DNA of 64,000 bases from Streptomyces sp. DG1A-41 (GCF_037055355.1 NZ_CP146350.1:6967001-7031000), one strand, 5' to 3'. Counted from the stretch's first letter, positions 56,072 through 64,000 are shown. Notes: generated by a model not told the origin, from the letters alone. Translations and numbers: made by a program.

Positions 56072-56371
56072 TCAGTGGTCGTCCCAGTGTCCCTCGTGCG
56101 CGGCGTGGCGGTGGCCGTCGTGTACGTAGTCGGTGTGGTCGCCGTGTCGCACGGCCAGGTGGCCGCAGTCGTCGCCGTGCTGGTGGTCGTGGTTCTGATG
56201 CACCGAGTGGCCGCCGTTCGCGCACTCGTCGACGTGGCCCTCGTGCGTCCGGTGGATGTGGCCGTCGTGGGCGTAGTCCGTGTGGTCGCCGTGCGCGAAG
56301 GCGACGTGGCCGCAGTCATCGCCGTGGGTGTGGGCGTGGTTGTCGTGGGTGACGTGCTCGGCGGTGGTCAT
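56072..56371 (-). CDS. Histidine-rich metal-binding protein, internally duplicated
   Basis: A 99-residue protein with about 30 per cent His. Two roughly 35-residue units align: HGDDCGHVAFAHGDHTDYAH / DGHIHRTHEGHVDEC and HGDDCGHLAVRHGDHTDYVH / DGHRHAAHEGHWDDH. Each has one or two Cys and many HxH/GDH steps, fit for binding Zn2+ or Ni2+. No signal peptide, so a cytoplasmic buffer or chaperone. Start ATG 56371 after AAGGAG. It is on the same strand as ArsR and has an ArsR-like site 62 bases upstream. Confidence 0.85.
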   Translation of the reverse strand: MTTAEHVTHDNHAHTHGDDCGHVAFAHGDHTDYAHDGHIHRTHEGHVDECANGGHSVHQNHDHQHGDDCGHLAVRHGDHTDYVHDGHRHAAHEGHWDDH

Positions 56372-56432
56372 GGGGTGGCTCCTTGCGCGTGTTCGTGCTG
56401 CCCGTGGCGCTTCGGCCGGGCCTGTCATGGCG

Positions 56433-56444
56433 ACATTAACATAT
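56433..56444. promoter_or_regulatory. Second ArsR-type site upstream of His-rich gene
   Basis: ACATTAACATAT at 56433-56444, followed by AGCGATT, matches ACATTAGCATAT (and the later CGATTTC) of the ArsR operator. It lies in an AT-rich patch 62 bases before the His-rich start, suggesting a two-promoter metal regulon. Confidence 0.6.
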
Positions 56445-56519
56445 AGCGATTCCTGCATGTATTGTCCGGGCGTCCGGCACCGCCCGTCGGCGGAGGGCGG
56501 CGCAGGGGTGACGCCCGGG

Positions 56520-57284
56520 TCAGCGAACGGCGACGACCACGCAGCTCTCGCCGTACTGCCAGACCGGGCCCGCCGTGGAAAAGCCCGCCTCTCGCAGCAG
56601 GTCCAGATGGGCGGAGAGGGGGAGTTCGGCGGGGCGGCCGGTGTCGAGAGGTGCCTCGCGGCGGTGGCGCTCGGCGAGCAGGTCCGTCAGCTCTGGGTCG
56701 TCGGCGACTGCGGCCCACCAGGAGCCCCAGTCCTCGTGAGCGAACACCCGCTGCCGGTCGGCCCGGCACCGCCCGACATGGGCGGCGATGCCGGCCGGGC
56801 CCGTGTCGTCCTGGGGAAGATGGTCGCCGTTGACCAGGACACCGCCGGGGCGCAGCAGTGCGGCGAGCTGCCGGTAGACGCGCAGGAGGGTGTCGCGGTC
56901 GAGGTAGTGCAGAGCCGTCGTGGAGACGGCCGCGTCCAGGGGTCGGTCCAGGTCCAGAGCCCAGGTCCAGCCGGGGGTGCCGATCTCGGCGTCGACGTAG
57001 CGGGCCGCGTCCGGGTGGTGGGTCCGGCCCAGCTCCAGCAGCAGGGGATCCCGGTCCACCGCCACGATCTCCGCGTCCGGCAGCCGCCGGACCAGCCGGG
57101 CCGCCAGGGAGCCGGGCCCGCAGCCCAGGTCGACGACGAGGGGCCGGGAGCCGTGCCCGGCCGTGACGTGCTCGACGACATCGGCGATCACCGTGAACCG
57201 CTCCTCGCGGTCGACCGCGTACCGCTGCTGCTGGAGCTCCCATCGCTCCACCCACCGCTCCGCCGTCGCCAGACTCAGCCCCAT
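56520..57284 (-). CDS. Class I SAM-dependent methyltransferase
   Basis: A 254-residue methyltransferase: RPLVVDLGCGPGSLAARLVR (SAM loop), DAEIVAVDRDPLLLELGRTH, AAVSTTALHYLDRDTLLRVY, LLRPGGVLVNGDHLPQDDTG. I chose ATG 57284 with AAGG upstream; an in-frame ATG at 57356 would include the probable metal-box sequence. Substrate unknown. It lies downstream of the PLP-enzyme operon on the same strand, separated by about 90 bases with a Zur-like motif. Confidence 0.85.
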   Translation of the reverse strand: MGLSLATAERWVERWELQQQRYAVDREERFTVIADVVEHVTAGHGSRPLVVDLGCGPGSLAARLVRRLPDAEIVAVDRDPLLLELGRTHHPDAARYVDAEIGTPGWTWALDLDRPLDAAVSTTALHYLDRDTLLRVYRQLAALLRPGGVLVNGDHLPQDDTGPAGIAAHVGRCRADRQRVFAHEDWGSWWAAVADDPELTDLLAERHRREAPLDTGRPAELPLSAHLDLLREAGFSTAGPVWQYGESCVVVAVR

Positions 57285-57340
57285 CCGGTCGCGCCACCTT
57301 GCCGTCTCGCACCTGACTCTTTCCCGTCCGAGCCTACAGG

Positions 57341-57360
57341 TGGAAACGGTTCTCATTACG
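57341..57360. promoter_or_regulatory. Zur/Fur-like AT-rich motif before methyltransferase gene
   Basis: GGAAACGGTTCTCATTACGC around 57341-57361 resembles actinobacterial Zur boxes (GAAAxxGxTTTTCAT type) with several mismatches. It lies about 60 bases upstream of the methyltransferase start. Tentative. Confidence 0.3.
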
Positions 57361-57374
57361 CATAGTTGGGGGTG

Positions 57375-58571
57375 TCACTGGAGTGAGGCCAGGACGGACA
57401 GCAGCCGGTCGATCTCCTCAACGGTGTTGTACACATGCAGACTCACCCGGACCGAACCGGTCTTCTCGCCCGCGTCGCCCTGGCAGTGGTTGTCCGAGCG
57501 GACCATGAAACCGTGGCTGAAGAGGATGAAGCCCAGATCGCCCGAGTCGATGGCGCGGTGCCGCAGGGTGACGATGCCCTGGCGCCGCTGCACGGCCGAG
57601 TCGGCGGCCAGGCTCAGTGGGCAGCCGAGGATCTCGTAGGCGTCCAGATGCCGCAGCCCCTCGGTGAGCCGGGCCGCCAGGGCGACCGTCCAGCGCTCGA
57701 CGCGCTCCACACCGGCGGCGTCCAGCCAGTCCAGGGCCGCTTCGAGCGAGGCGATGCCCACGGTGTTCGGGGTGCCGCTCCACCCGCCGGGCGTGAACGC
57801 CGGGCCGCGTGCCTGCCGGGCCCACACCGCCCCCGTGCCGGGCAGCGCCAGCGCCTTGTGCCCGGAGAAGACGACGAAGTCGACGTCCAGCTCGGCCACG
57901 GACACCGGCAGATGCCCGACGCTCTGCGCCGCGTCCAGACAGATGACGGCGTCCGGGCCGACCGCCCGGCGGATGCGCTGCACGTTCATGTCGCCGCCGT
58001 AGACATGGTGCACATGGGTGGTGGCGACGAACCGGGTGCGCGGCCCGGCCCGTTCGGCCAGCGCGCGGTGGTCGTAGTCCCCGGAACCGCTCTGGTACGG
58101 CATCGGCACCACCCGGACGCGCACGCCCTCGCGGGCGAGTAGCCGCTGGGTCTCCCACCAGGGCTCGATGTTGGCCTGGTGGTCGGCGTCCGGTACCACG
58201 ATCTCGTCGCCGTCGCGCAGGAACACCGGCAGCCAGTCGCGGGCGATCGTGCGCAGCCCCTCGGTCGTGCCGCCCGTGAAGTGGACGGCGGAGCGCTCGG
58301 GCTGGTCGTCCCCGAGGAACCGGGCCACGCGCTCGCGGGTGCGCTCGACCAGCTCCGTGGTCCGGTTGGCCCAGGTGTAGGTGCCCCGTGCCGCGTTGGC
58401 GTTGCTCGTGGTGAGGTACGTCTGCACGGCGTCCAGGACGGCCTGCGGCTTCTGCGCCGTCGCCGCGCTGTCCAGGTACGCCAGCTCCGGGTGCCCGGTG
58501 ACGATGGGGAACTGGGCGCGCAGCGCCTGCTGCCACTGGCGCAGATCATCACGGATCGCGGGTGCGGTCAT
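57375..58571 (-). CDS. Cysteine-desulfurase-like class V aminotransferase
   Basis: A 398-residue PLP enzyme of the SufS/CsdA family: LAYLDSAATAQKPQAVLDAV, NAARGTYTWANRTTELVERT, ATTHVHHVYGGDMNVQ, VICLDAAQSVGHLPVSV, PLP Lys in VVFSGHKALALPGTGAVW, and a conserved Cys in VRSDNHCQGD near the C-terminus, the persulfide-forming position. Expected activity is sulfur (or selenium) release from cysteine, or a related beta-elimination. Start ATG 58571, five bases after the previous gene's stop. Last gene of a three-gene operon. Confidence 0.9.
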   Translation of the reverse strand: MTAPAIRDDLRQWQQALRAQFPIVTGHPELAYLDSAATAQKPQAVLDAVQTYLTTSNANAARGTYTWANRTTELVERTRERVARFLGDDQPERSAVHFTGGTTEGLRTIARDWLPVFLRDGDEIVVPDADHQANIEPWWETQRLLAREGVRVRVVPMPYQSGSGDYDHRALAERAGPRTRFVATTHVHHVYGGDMNVQRIRRAVGPDAVICLDAAQSVGHLPVSVAELDVDFVVFSGHKALALPGTGAVWARQARGPAFTPGGWSGTPNTVGIASLEAALDWLDAAGVERVERWTVALAARLTEGLRHLDAYEILGCPLSLAADSAVQRRQGIVTLRHRAIDSGDLGFILFSHGFMVRSDNHCQGDAGEKTGSVRVSLHVYNTVEEIDRLLSVLASLQ

Positions 58572-58576
58572 GGCGG

Positions 58577-59896
58577 TCAGTCCCGCACCAGGGGCGCGCC
58601 CGCGTCCCGCCAGGCGATGATGCCGCCGGCCAGGCTGCGCACGTCGGGATGGCCCATCCGGGTCAGCAGCGCCGCGTACCGGGCGGACTGCTCGCCCACC
58701 GGGCATGCCAGGAGCACCGGCCGGCTCCGGCTGAACGGCAGGCCGCCCTGGAGGAGTTCGGCGAACAGCTCGTCGACGATGTTGACCGACCCGTCGATGT
58801 GCAGCGCCGCGTACGCGAAGGGGCTGCGCAGGTCGACCACCAGCGGCCCCTCGGTACCGATCCACCGCCGCGCCTCGGCCACCGTGACCGACGGCGCCCC
58901 GCCGACCTCCGCGTCGGTCAGGTCGGCCGGCGAGTTCTTCCGGGGCGGCCGGCCCAGCAGGTCGGGCCGCCGCTGCCGGACGTAGCTCAGATAGCTCTCC
59001 ACGCGGTCGCAGACGATGAACACCGCTGTCCGCCGCTCGGTCAACTCCTCGTCGACGACGCGCAGATGACGGATGGCTCCGTGGTAGGCGGCGCCGCCGG
59101 TGGGCCCGCCCAGGATGCCGCAGCGGCGGTTCAGGGTCAGCATCCCCTCGATCGCCTCGTCGGCGCTCACCGACTCGATCGTGTCGTACGTCTCCGGGTC
59201 GAACAGGCCGACCTCCTGCACCTCGTCGATGGTGCGGATCCCGGGGATGAAGTCGGACTTGGCCGCGACCAGCCCGACCACCCGCACCGAGGGGTCCTCC
59301 TCCCGCAACGCGCGGGCCACGCCCGTGGAGGAACCGGCCGTGCCCACACAGGCGACGAACCAGTCCGGCACCCGGCCGTCCAGGTCCTTGACGATCTCCG
59401 GGCCGGTGCCGGTGAGATGCGCCTCGGTGTTGCGCGGGTTGAAGTACTGGTCGGTGTGGAGATAGGAGCTGCCGGAGGCCGACAGCGTGCGATGGAAGAG
59501 GGTCAGCGGGTCGTCCGTCGCGGTCGGGTCCAGACACTCGCTCTGCCCCGGCAGTTCCTCGATCTCCGCGCCGAGCAGCAGCAGAAGGTCCTTGATCTCC
59601 GGCACCCGCATCCGGTTGGTGACGCTCTTGAAGCCCAGGCCGTGCATGCCCGCGACGACCGCCAGCGCCTTCGCCGTGTTGCCGCTGGACAACTCCACGA
59701 CCTGGCTGCCGTGTTCGACCGCCTCGGCCAGCAGCGGGCGCGCCATGTTCCAGGCCGCCCGGTCCTTGACCGAGCCGAAGGGGTTGAGCATCTCCAGCTT
59801 GGCGTACAGGTCGATGTTGCGCAGGCCGTGCACGGCCGGATCGATCCGCACCAGAGGGGTGTTGCCTATCGCCTCGGTGATGCTGTCGTACCTCAC
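58577..59896 (-). CDS. Cysteine-synthase-like PLP enzyme fused to rhodanese domain
   Basis: A 439-residue fusion. Residues 1-310: fold-type II PLP enzyme (AIGNTPLVRIDPAVHG, EMLNPFGSVKDRAAWNMARP with PLP Lys, VELSSGNTAKALAVVAGMHG, GTAGSSTGVARALREED). Residues about 330-439: rhodanese-like domain (LVVDLRSPFAYAALHIDGSV, LLACPVGEQSARYAALLTRM) with Cys in the active loop (ACPVGEQS). A sulfur-carrying partner domain on an amino-acid synthase suggests direct sulfur transfer. Starts at GTG 59896, overlapping the decarboxylase stop (GTGA). Confidence 0.88.
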   Translation of the reverse strand: MRYDSITEAIGNTPLVRIDPAVHGLRNIDLYAKLEMLNPFGSVKDRAAWNMARPLLAEAVEHGSQVVELSSGNTAKALAVVAGMHGLGFKSVTNRMRVPEIKDLLLLLGAEIEELPGQSECLDPTATDDPLTLFHRTLSASGSSYLHTDQYFNPRNTEAHLTGTGPEIVKDLDGRVPDWFVACVGTAGSSTGVARALREEDPSVRVVGLVAAKSDFIPGIRTIDEVQEVGLFDPETYDTIESVSADEAIEGMLTLNRRCGILGGPTGGAAYHGAIRHLRVVDEELTERRTAVFIVCDRVESYLSYVRQRRPDLLGRPPRKNSPADLTDAEVGGAPSVTVAEARRWIGTEGPLVVDLRSPFAYAALHIDGSVNIVDELFAELLQGGLPFSRSRPVLLACPVGEQSARYAALLTRMGHPDVRSLAGGIIAWRDAGAPLVRD

Positions 59897-61359
59897 TGGA
59901 CTCCCCCCGAGGGCGTGATCGGCCAGAACTGCTCGTCGAGACACCAGCGCCAGGCGTCGCCGTCCTGCCAGGCGGCGACCTTGCGGGCGACGGGCTGGTG
60001 CTGGGCGCGGGTGGCGTGGAAGTCCATGGCGTAACCGGCGGTGTTGGCGAAGGCCAGCAGGTCGCCGGGGACCGGACGGCGCGGCAGGAAGACCGTGCGC
60101 CGGGTGATCAGGTCGGTCTCCAGGCACAGGCCGCCGAAGAGGTGGACGGCGACGGGCCCCTCGCCCGGCCCGGCTCCGCTTCTGGGGATGACGACCGGGT
60201 CCATCAGCACTCCGTGGTCTTCCAGGGCGATGTCGTCCGCCTTCGCGGCCAGCCGCACGAGCAGTGCGCCGCCCGCCTCCTGGGAGCGGACCTCCAGCAC
60301 CCTCGCGAGCGTCAGCCCGCACTGGTCCAGTAGCGCCCGGCCGGGCTCGCTGTGCAGGTCGTACAGGTGCTCCAGCAGCAGCGCGGCCAGCGGGCGGCCG
60401 CCGAGGGAGGCGGCGGGCTGGGCCAGCAGCTCGTCCAGATAGGCCGCGCCGGCGACGGACCGGTGGGCGGGGTAGAGGCCGAGCACGCCGCGCACGGTGC
60501 CGGACTCGCCCCGCAGCCCGTAGCCGTGTCCGCCCCACGTCAGGGGCGGGCGGCGGCCCAGGACGGCGGCCGTGAGCGCGGTCGTGTACGCCTCCCACTG
60601 CTCCCGCTCGGCGAGGTAACTGACGCCGAACCCGCCGCCGATGTCCACGGCCCGGGGCCGCAGCCCCCGGGCCCGGCACGCCTCCAGGGCCGCCAGGGAC
60701 CCTTCGAGGGCGGTCGCCTTCTCCGCGACGCTCGTCGTGTCCAGGTGGTAGGCCACCCCCGTCAGCTCGACCGCGTCGCCGTGCCGCTCGACCGCCTCCA
60801 GCAGGGGATCCAACTCCCCTACGGGCGTGCCGAACCGGCTGCGCCGGCTCAGCACCTTCACCCCCGACGTCTCGAACCCCGACAGCCGCAGCAGCACCCG
60901 CACCGGGGCGAGGGCGTGCCCCCGTACCAGCGCGGCGAGCTGGTCCAGCTCGGCGACTCCGTCGACGCCGACCGTGACGCCCGTACGGGCCGCGAGCCAC
61001 AGGAACTCGGGGTTCTTCGGCCCCGTGGCCGTGATCCGGTCGGCGGTGAAACCGGCCCCCAGCGCGTGCTGCAACTCGCCCAGCGACGCGACGTCCACGC
61101 CCGCGTCCGTGGCGGCGAGCCGGCGCAGCAGCGCGCTGGACCGGTTCGCCTTGTGGGCGTAGTAGACCTGGCCGGACAGGTGGTGCCTGCGGTACACGGA
61201 CCGGAACCGCTCCAGGTTCTCGGCGATCTGGTCCGGCACCACCACGTGCAGGGGCGAGCCGAGCGCGTCGGTGAGCGAGTGCAGCGTCCCGGTCGCCGCC
61301 AGGAGCGACCCGAGCCGTGCCTCCAGCCGGGGTTCGAGATACAAGGGCCCGCCGTCCAT
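59893..61359 (-). CDS. Y4yA-type PLP-dependent decarboxylase (fold type III)
   Basis: A 488-residue enzyme related to diaminopimelate/ornithine decarboxylases: QVYYAHKANRSSALLRRLAA with PLP Lys, DVASLGELQHALGAG, VAYHLDTTSVAEKATAL, RAVDIGGGFGVSYLAERE, and C-terminal sheet FGGLCLETDLITRRTVFLPR with GDLLAFANTAGYAMDF. The pattern fits the Y4yA family, of unknown substrate. Start ATG 61359 after GGGAGGGAGGG. First gene of the operon with the cysteine-synthase/rhodanese fusion and desulfurase-like protein, so probably a small biosynthetic pathway for an amino-acid-derived, sulfur-linked product. Confidence 0.87.
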   Translation of the reverse strand: MDGGPLYLEPRLEARLGSLLAATGTLHSLTDALGSPLHVVVPDQIAENLERFRSVYRRHHLSGQVYYAHKANRSSALLRRLAATDAGVDVASLGELQHALGAGFTADRITATGPKNPEFLWLAARTGVTVGVDGVAELDQLAALVRGHALAPVRVLLRLSGFETSGVKVLSRRSRFGTPVGELDPLLEAVERHGDAVELTGVAYHLDTTSVAEKATALEGSLAALEACRARGLRPRAVDIGGGFGVSYLAEREQWEAYTTALTAAVLGRRPPLTWGGHGYGLRGESGTVRGVLGLYPAHRSVAGAAYLDELLAQPAASLGGRPLAALLLEHLYDLHSEPGRALLDQCGLTLARVLEVRSQEAGGALLVRLAAKADDIALEDHGVLMDPVVIPRSGAGPGEGPVAVHLFGGLCLETDLITRRTVFLPRRPVPGDLLAFANTAGYAMDFHATRAQHQPVARKVAAWQDGDAWRWCLDEQFWPITPSGGVQ

Positions 61360-61711
61360 GCGCCCTCCCTCCCCTGAAGCGGCCGCGCCCGGCATCCGGG
61401 CACGTCCGACTCTCCCCGCGTTTCGCCGTATAGCCCATATCCATTCTTCGGTCGCTTTACGCCCTGTAAGGCCCAGGCCCGTCTTCGCGCCGGTGTGAAG
61501 TGGATCACGGTCGGGCTGTGCGGCGCGCGCCCGGCGCGGGGCCGCGGCATCCGTCGTCCGGCCGAGTCTTCGCAGGTCGGACCGGCGTGTCCTGGCCGTT
61601 CGGCCGAGGCGGCGGCCCTGCGCCGCGACGCAGAGTGGGCTGCGGCCCGCCGTCCCCGCCGGCGAGTGGCAGGGCCGCACGGGTTCGCGTGCCGGAACGG
61701 GAGAAGTGGGC
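61360..61711. other. Intergenic region between divergent PLP operon and receiver relic
   Basis: About 350 bases with no supported gene. It has an AT-richer patch at 61425-61455 (TATAGCCCATATCCATTCTT on the plus strand), the probable promoter zone for the PLP operon. Frames reading through it have no recognisable protein content. A short TTAC-n5-GTAA repeat lies near 61457-61469. Confidence 0.4.
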
Positions 61712-61921
61712 ATGGCCGTACGGGTGGTCGTCGTCGACGACCAGGACATGGTGCGCTCGCAATTCGCCGCACCGCTGTCCGCGCAGAGCGGCACCGACGT
61801 CGTGGGGGAGGCGCCCGACGGCCGGCGCGGGGTGGAGGGCAGCCGTGGCACCCGCCCCGACGTGGTGCTGATGGACATCCGGATGCCGGAGATGGACGGT
61901 ACCGGGCCGGGAGTGAGACGG
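61712..61921 (+). pseudogene. Response regulator receiver domain remnant
   Basis: From ATG 61712: AVRVVVVDDQDMVRSQFAAP with the DD acidic pair, GEAPDGRRGVE, and PDVVLMDIRMPEMDGTG with the phosphoacceptor Asp. Homology ends at about residue 70. The remaining receiver (the Thr/Lys strands) and the LuxR-type HTH are missing. The frame stays open through a Pro/Arg-rich stretch into the kinase gene downstream, so a fusion protein is formally possible, but the linker looks like read-through of untranslated sequence. Confidence 0.65.
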
Positions 61922-62056
61922 ATCACGGCCCGGTCGTCGGGAGGGGTCCCGACGGGGGCTTCCTACCCTGGCGTCCCGCGCCGCCGCAGGGCGGACGGGG
62001 GAAGTGGACCGGCGACGTCGCGGGTGGTTTCACCGGTGGGGAAGGTGCGTGAGCCC

Positions 62057-63145
62057 GTGCTCGACCGCACGCAGGACACGGCGACGGGCGTGGGCAGCGC
62101 CCTGCTCCGGCAGGGGCAGCGGATCAACTCGGCGCTCGTCGTGGACCGCCGGCTGGGGGAGGGCGCCTTCGCCGAGGTCTACCGGGTGCGGCACCACATC
62201 CTCGGTTGGCAGGCCCTGAAGCTGTTCAAGCACGTGGCCTCGTTGGAGGCGACGTCCCGGATGCTCGACGAGGCCCGGATCCTGTCCACCCTCGGGCACC
62301 CCAACATCATCCGGGTGTTCGACGCGGGCACCGTGCAGACCTCCGAGGGCGTGCGCGGCTACATCACCATGGAGTACGTGGCGGGCGGCAGCCTGGAGCG
62401 GCTGATGGAGTCCCACGCGGGCGTGGTGCCCGTCGGCGAGGTGGCCGCCGTGCTCCGGCAGGCCGCCGAGGGACTCGCCGTCGCCCACGAGCGGCCGCAC
62501 CCCATCGTCCACCGCGACCTGTCCCTGGCCAACGTGCTCATCACCTACGACGAGACCGGGCTGCGCGTGAAGGTGAGCGACTTCGGCCTGGCCAAGGAGA
62601 CCGACCCGGGCACCATGGCGGCCAGCGCCCAGGGCACCGTCGCCTACATGCCGCCCGAGGTGCTGCGGCGCGGCAAGGGCTACGGGTGCCCGGGGGACGT
62701 GTGGGCCCTGGGCACCATCGTGTACTTCCTGCTCACCGGGCACTTCCCGTACGACGGCGGCGACCCGGTGCAGTCCTTCTCCCTGGAGCGGTTCACCCGG
62801 CCGTTGCAGCCGCCCCGCGCCTTCAACGACGACGTGGGCCCCGAGCTGGACCGGCTGGTCACCGACATGCTGCGGATCGACCCGGCCGAGCGGCCCGCCA
62901 CCGCCCGTGCCGTCGCCGACCGCGCGTCCGGCCTGCGTCCGGCGCCCGGCCCCGAAGCCGCCGGTACGGCCGAGCCGGCCGAGTCCGCCGACGCACTGGT
63001 CCGGGAGGCCACCGCGCTCTCCCGGGTGCCCGGCAAGCTCGGCGAGGCCGCCGACCTGCTGGAGGAGACCATCAGCCGCTATCCGCTGTTGCGGGAGCGG
63101 CATCTGACACGGCTCATGACCTGGCGCCGGGGGGTGATCATGTGA
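62057..63145 (+). CDS. Serine/threonine protein kinase
   Basis: A kinase of about 362 residues. Glycine loop VVDRRLGEGAFAEVYRVRHH, ATP-binding Lys in QALKLFKHV, hinge TMEYVAGGSLERLM, catalytic loop HPIVHRDLSLANVLITY, DFGLAKETDPG, PPEVLRRGKGYGCPGDVWAL. After the kinase domain (ends about residue 290) comes a short Ala/Pro linker and a helical tail (VREATALSRVPGKLGEAADL). No transmembrane or PASTA segment. Start GTG 62057 with GGGGAAGG upstream, or GTG 62045. Its stop overlaps the next gene's start (GTGA), so the two are partners. Confidence 0.85.
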   Translation: MLDRTQDTATGVGSALLRQGQRINSALVVDRRLGEGAFAEVYRVRHHILGWQALKLFKHVASLEATSRMLDEARILSTLGHPNIIRVFDAGTVQTSEGVRGYITMEYVAGGSLERLMESHAGVVPVGEVAAVLRQAAEGLAVAHERPHPIVHRDLSLANVLITYDETGLRVKVSDFGLAKETDPGTMAASAQGTVAYMPPEVLRRGKGYGCPGDVWALGTIVYFLLTGHFPYDGGDPVQSFSLERFTRPLQPPRAFNDDVGPELDRLVTDMLRIDPAERPATARAVADRASGLRPAPGPEAAGTAEPAESADALVREATALSRVPGKLGEAADLLEETISRYPLLRERHLTRLMTWRRGVIM

Positions 63146-64000
63146 CCACGCCGGTAAGGGAGTTCGACCGCTTCGAGGAACTTGCGGGCACACAGCTGTA
63201 CCGCAGGAACGTCTTCGCCGTCACCGGCCTGCCCACCGGCGCGAGCGGACCGGCCGTGCGGCGCCACCGGCAGAAGGCGGAGGCGCGGCTGGCCGTCGAG
63301 GACAGCTGGCCCGGAGCCCCGGACCTGGCCCCGGCCGGCGGCTACGGCAAGGACGAGGTGCGGGCCTCCTTCGAGGGCCTCCAGGACCCGCGCCGGCGCA
63401 TGGTCGACGAGCTGCTGTGGCTGTGGGGCACCCCGGACTCCGGCTGCGAGTGCGACCCGGACGTGCACGAACGGCACGACGCCGCCGTGCTGCTGCACGC
63501 CCGGGTGCTGGAGGCGGAGGCCGGGAGGCGCCCGGTGCCCGTCGAGCAGCGGGCGTCCATGTGGGAGGACGTGGTGTCCGCCTGGGGTCGCCTGCTGGCG
63601 GACGGGGCGCTGCGGCAGCACGTCCGGCACCGGATCCGGGCGCTCGGCGACCCCCGGCTCGACGAGGACGCGGCCGACGACCTCCTGGCCCGGCTGCCGC
63701 GGCTGCTCGTGTCCCCCTTCCCCCAGCTCTTCGCCGACCGGGCCACCGCGAACCGCCTGACGTTCGTCTGCTCGGCCTGGACCGGGTTTCCGCCCTTCGC
63801 CGGCCCGTTCTCCGAGCTGTTCGAGCGCGCGGTGGAAGAGGCGTACGAGAAGATCCACGGCGACCTGCTGACGGCGGAGCGGGAGCGCGAGGCCCACCAC
63901 TACCGCGAGGCGTTCCTGCTCCTGCGCGACCGGGTCGTGCCCGGCTTCGAGGACATGGCGCCGCTCCGACCGTTCGTCTCCGACTGGCGCTACGACGAGA
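63142..64000 (+). CDS. Kinase-associated protein, 5' part (runs off window)
   Basis: An open frame from GTG 63142, inside the kinase stop, continuing past the last base. It starts EFDRFEELAGTQLYRRNVFA followed by VTGLPTGASGPAVRRHRQKA, a compact helical lead that recalls J-domain-like or DnaJ-adaptor N-termini, then a long helical region (RRRMVDELLWLWGTP, HERHDAAVLLHARVLEAEAG). WLWGTP and CECDP near residue 95 are notable. I do not recognise the family. Coupled expression suggests it is a kinase substrate or scaffold. Confidence 0.7.
   Translation, partial: MTTPVREFDRFEELAGTQLYRRNVFAVTGLPTGASGPAVRRHRQKAEARLAVEDSWPGAPDLAPAGGYGKDEVRASFEGLQDPRRRMVDELLWLWGTPDSGCECDPDVHERHDAAVLLHARVLEAEAGRRPVPVEQRASMWEDVVSAWGRLLADGALRQHVRHRIRALGDPRLDEDAADDLLARLPRLLVSPFPQLFADRATANRLTFVCSAWTGFPPFAGPFSELFERAVEEAYEKIHGDLLTAEREREAHHYREAFLLLRDRVVPGFEDMAPLRPFVSDWRYDE

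Noticed and set aside
61495..62052. A 185-codon frame upstream of and overlapping the receiver relic
   Set aside because: Arg/Gly/Pro-rich with no domain, and overlaps the receiver sequence that has clear motifs in another frame.

Overview
The window is very GC-rich, uses many GTG starts, has short ATGA/GTGA overlaps between co-directional genes, and carries families typical of Streptomyces (SepF-like protein, DUF574-type methyltransferase, FxSxx-COOH system proteins, SAV_2336-type protein, PaaX/anthranilyl-CoA genes). I read it as a chromosomal segment of a Streptomyces or close relative. I saw no rRNA, tRNA, CRISPR array, insertion sequence or prophage.

Layout. 1-5.1 kb: a lone cytochrome c oxidase subunit I gene, then an ECF sigma factor operon with a membrane-anchored partner (split by a frame change) and an acyltransferase. 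5.2-11.5 kb: a patchy stretch with a GNAT acetyltransferase, a phage-type amidase, relics of an alpha/beta hydrolase, an SMI1/DUF6461 protein, a beta-lactamase and an ABC ATPase, a second acyltransferase, and an orphan small peptide with a double-glycine leader. 11.9-16.8 kb: two CNNM/CorC-type membrane proteins, a decayed FAD/Fe-S oxidase, and a divergent MarR/YceI pair with three operator copies. 16.8-27.8 kb: housekeeping and conserved genes (membrane glycosyltransferase-like protein, 1362-residue assimilatory nitrate reductase/flavoprotein fusion with a GlnR-like site, SepF-like protein, AAA ATPase plus MazG-like pyrophosphohydrolase, F420-type oxidoreductase, methyltransferase).

28.0-43.6 kb is the most interesting part. 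A Hen1-Pnkp RNA repair operon is followed by an eight-gene island: a VMAP protein with an EAD2-like N-terminus, a MoxR AAA ATPase, a vWA-like SAV_2336 protein, a STAND NTPase/TPR protein (FxsT-like), a lipase-like alpha/beta hydrolase, a caspase-like protease with a C-terminal EAD2, a small FxSxx-precursor-like peptide lacking the FxSxx tail, and an HExxH peptide-modifying enzyme. This joins the VMAP-MoxR-vWA ternary conflict architecture to the FxSxx-COOH peptide-modification system. The usual radical SAM enzyme is absent.

43.7-46.5 kb: arginine deiminase and ornithine carbamoyltransferase, then an RsbW-type ATPase. 46.8-54.8 kb: an anthranilyl-CoA (2-aminobenzoyl-CoA) degradation regulon (enoyl-CoA hydratase, monooxygenase/reductase fusion, PaaX repressor, CoA ligase, acyl-CoA dehydrogenase with a giant Gly/Ser insert, RidA), with the same palindrome TGACGACAGTCA at both promoter regions. 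54.9-57.3 kb: a secreted protein, a transporter relic, an ArsR regulator with a histidine-rich metal-binding protein sharing an operator, and a methyltransferase. 57.4-61.4 kb: a three-gene PLP-enzyme operon (Y4yA-type decarboxylase, cysteine-synthase/rhodanese fusion, cysteine-desulfurase-like). 61.7-64 kb: a receiver-domain relic, a Ser/Thr kinase and a partial gene running off the end.

Caution: at least six loci show frame changes that restore homology in another frame. Either this strain carries unusual gene decay or the assembly has base-level indels. Family assignments are from motif recognition by eye, not searches.
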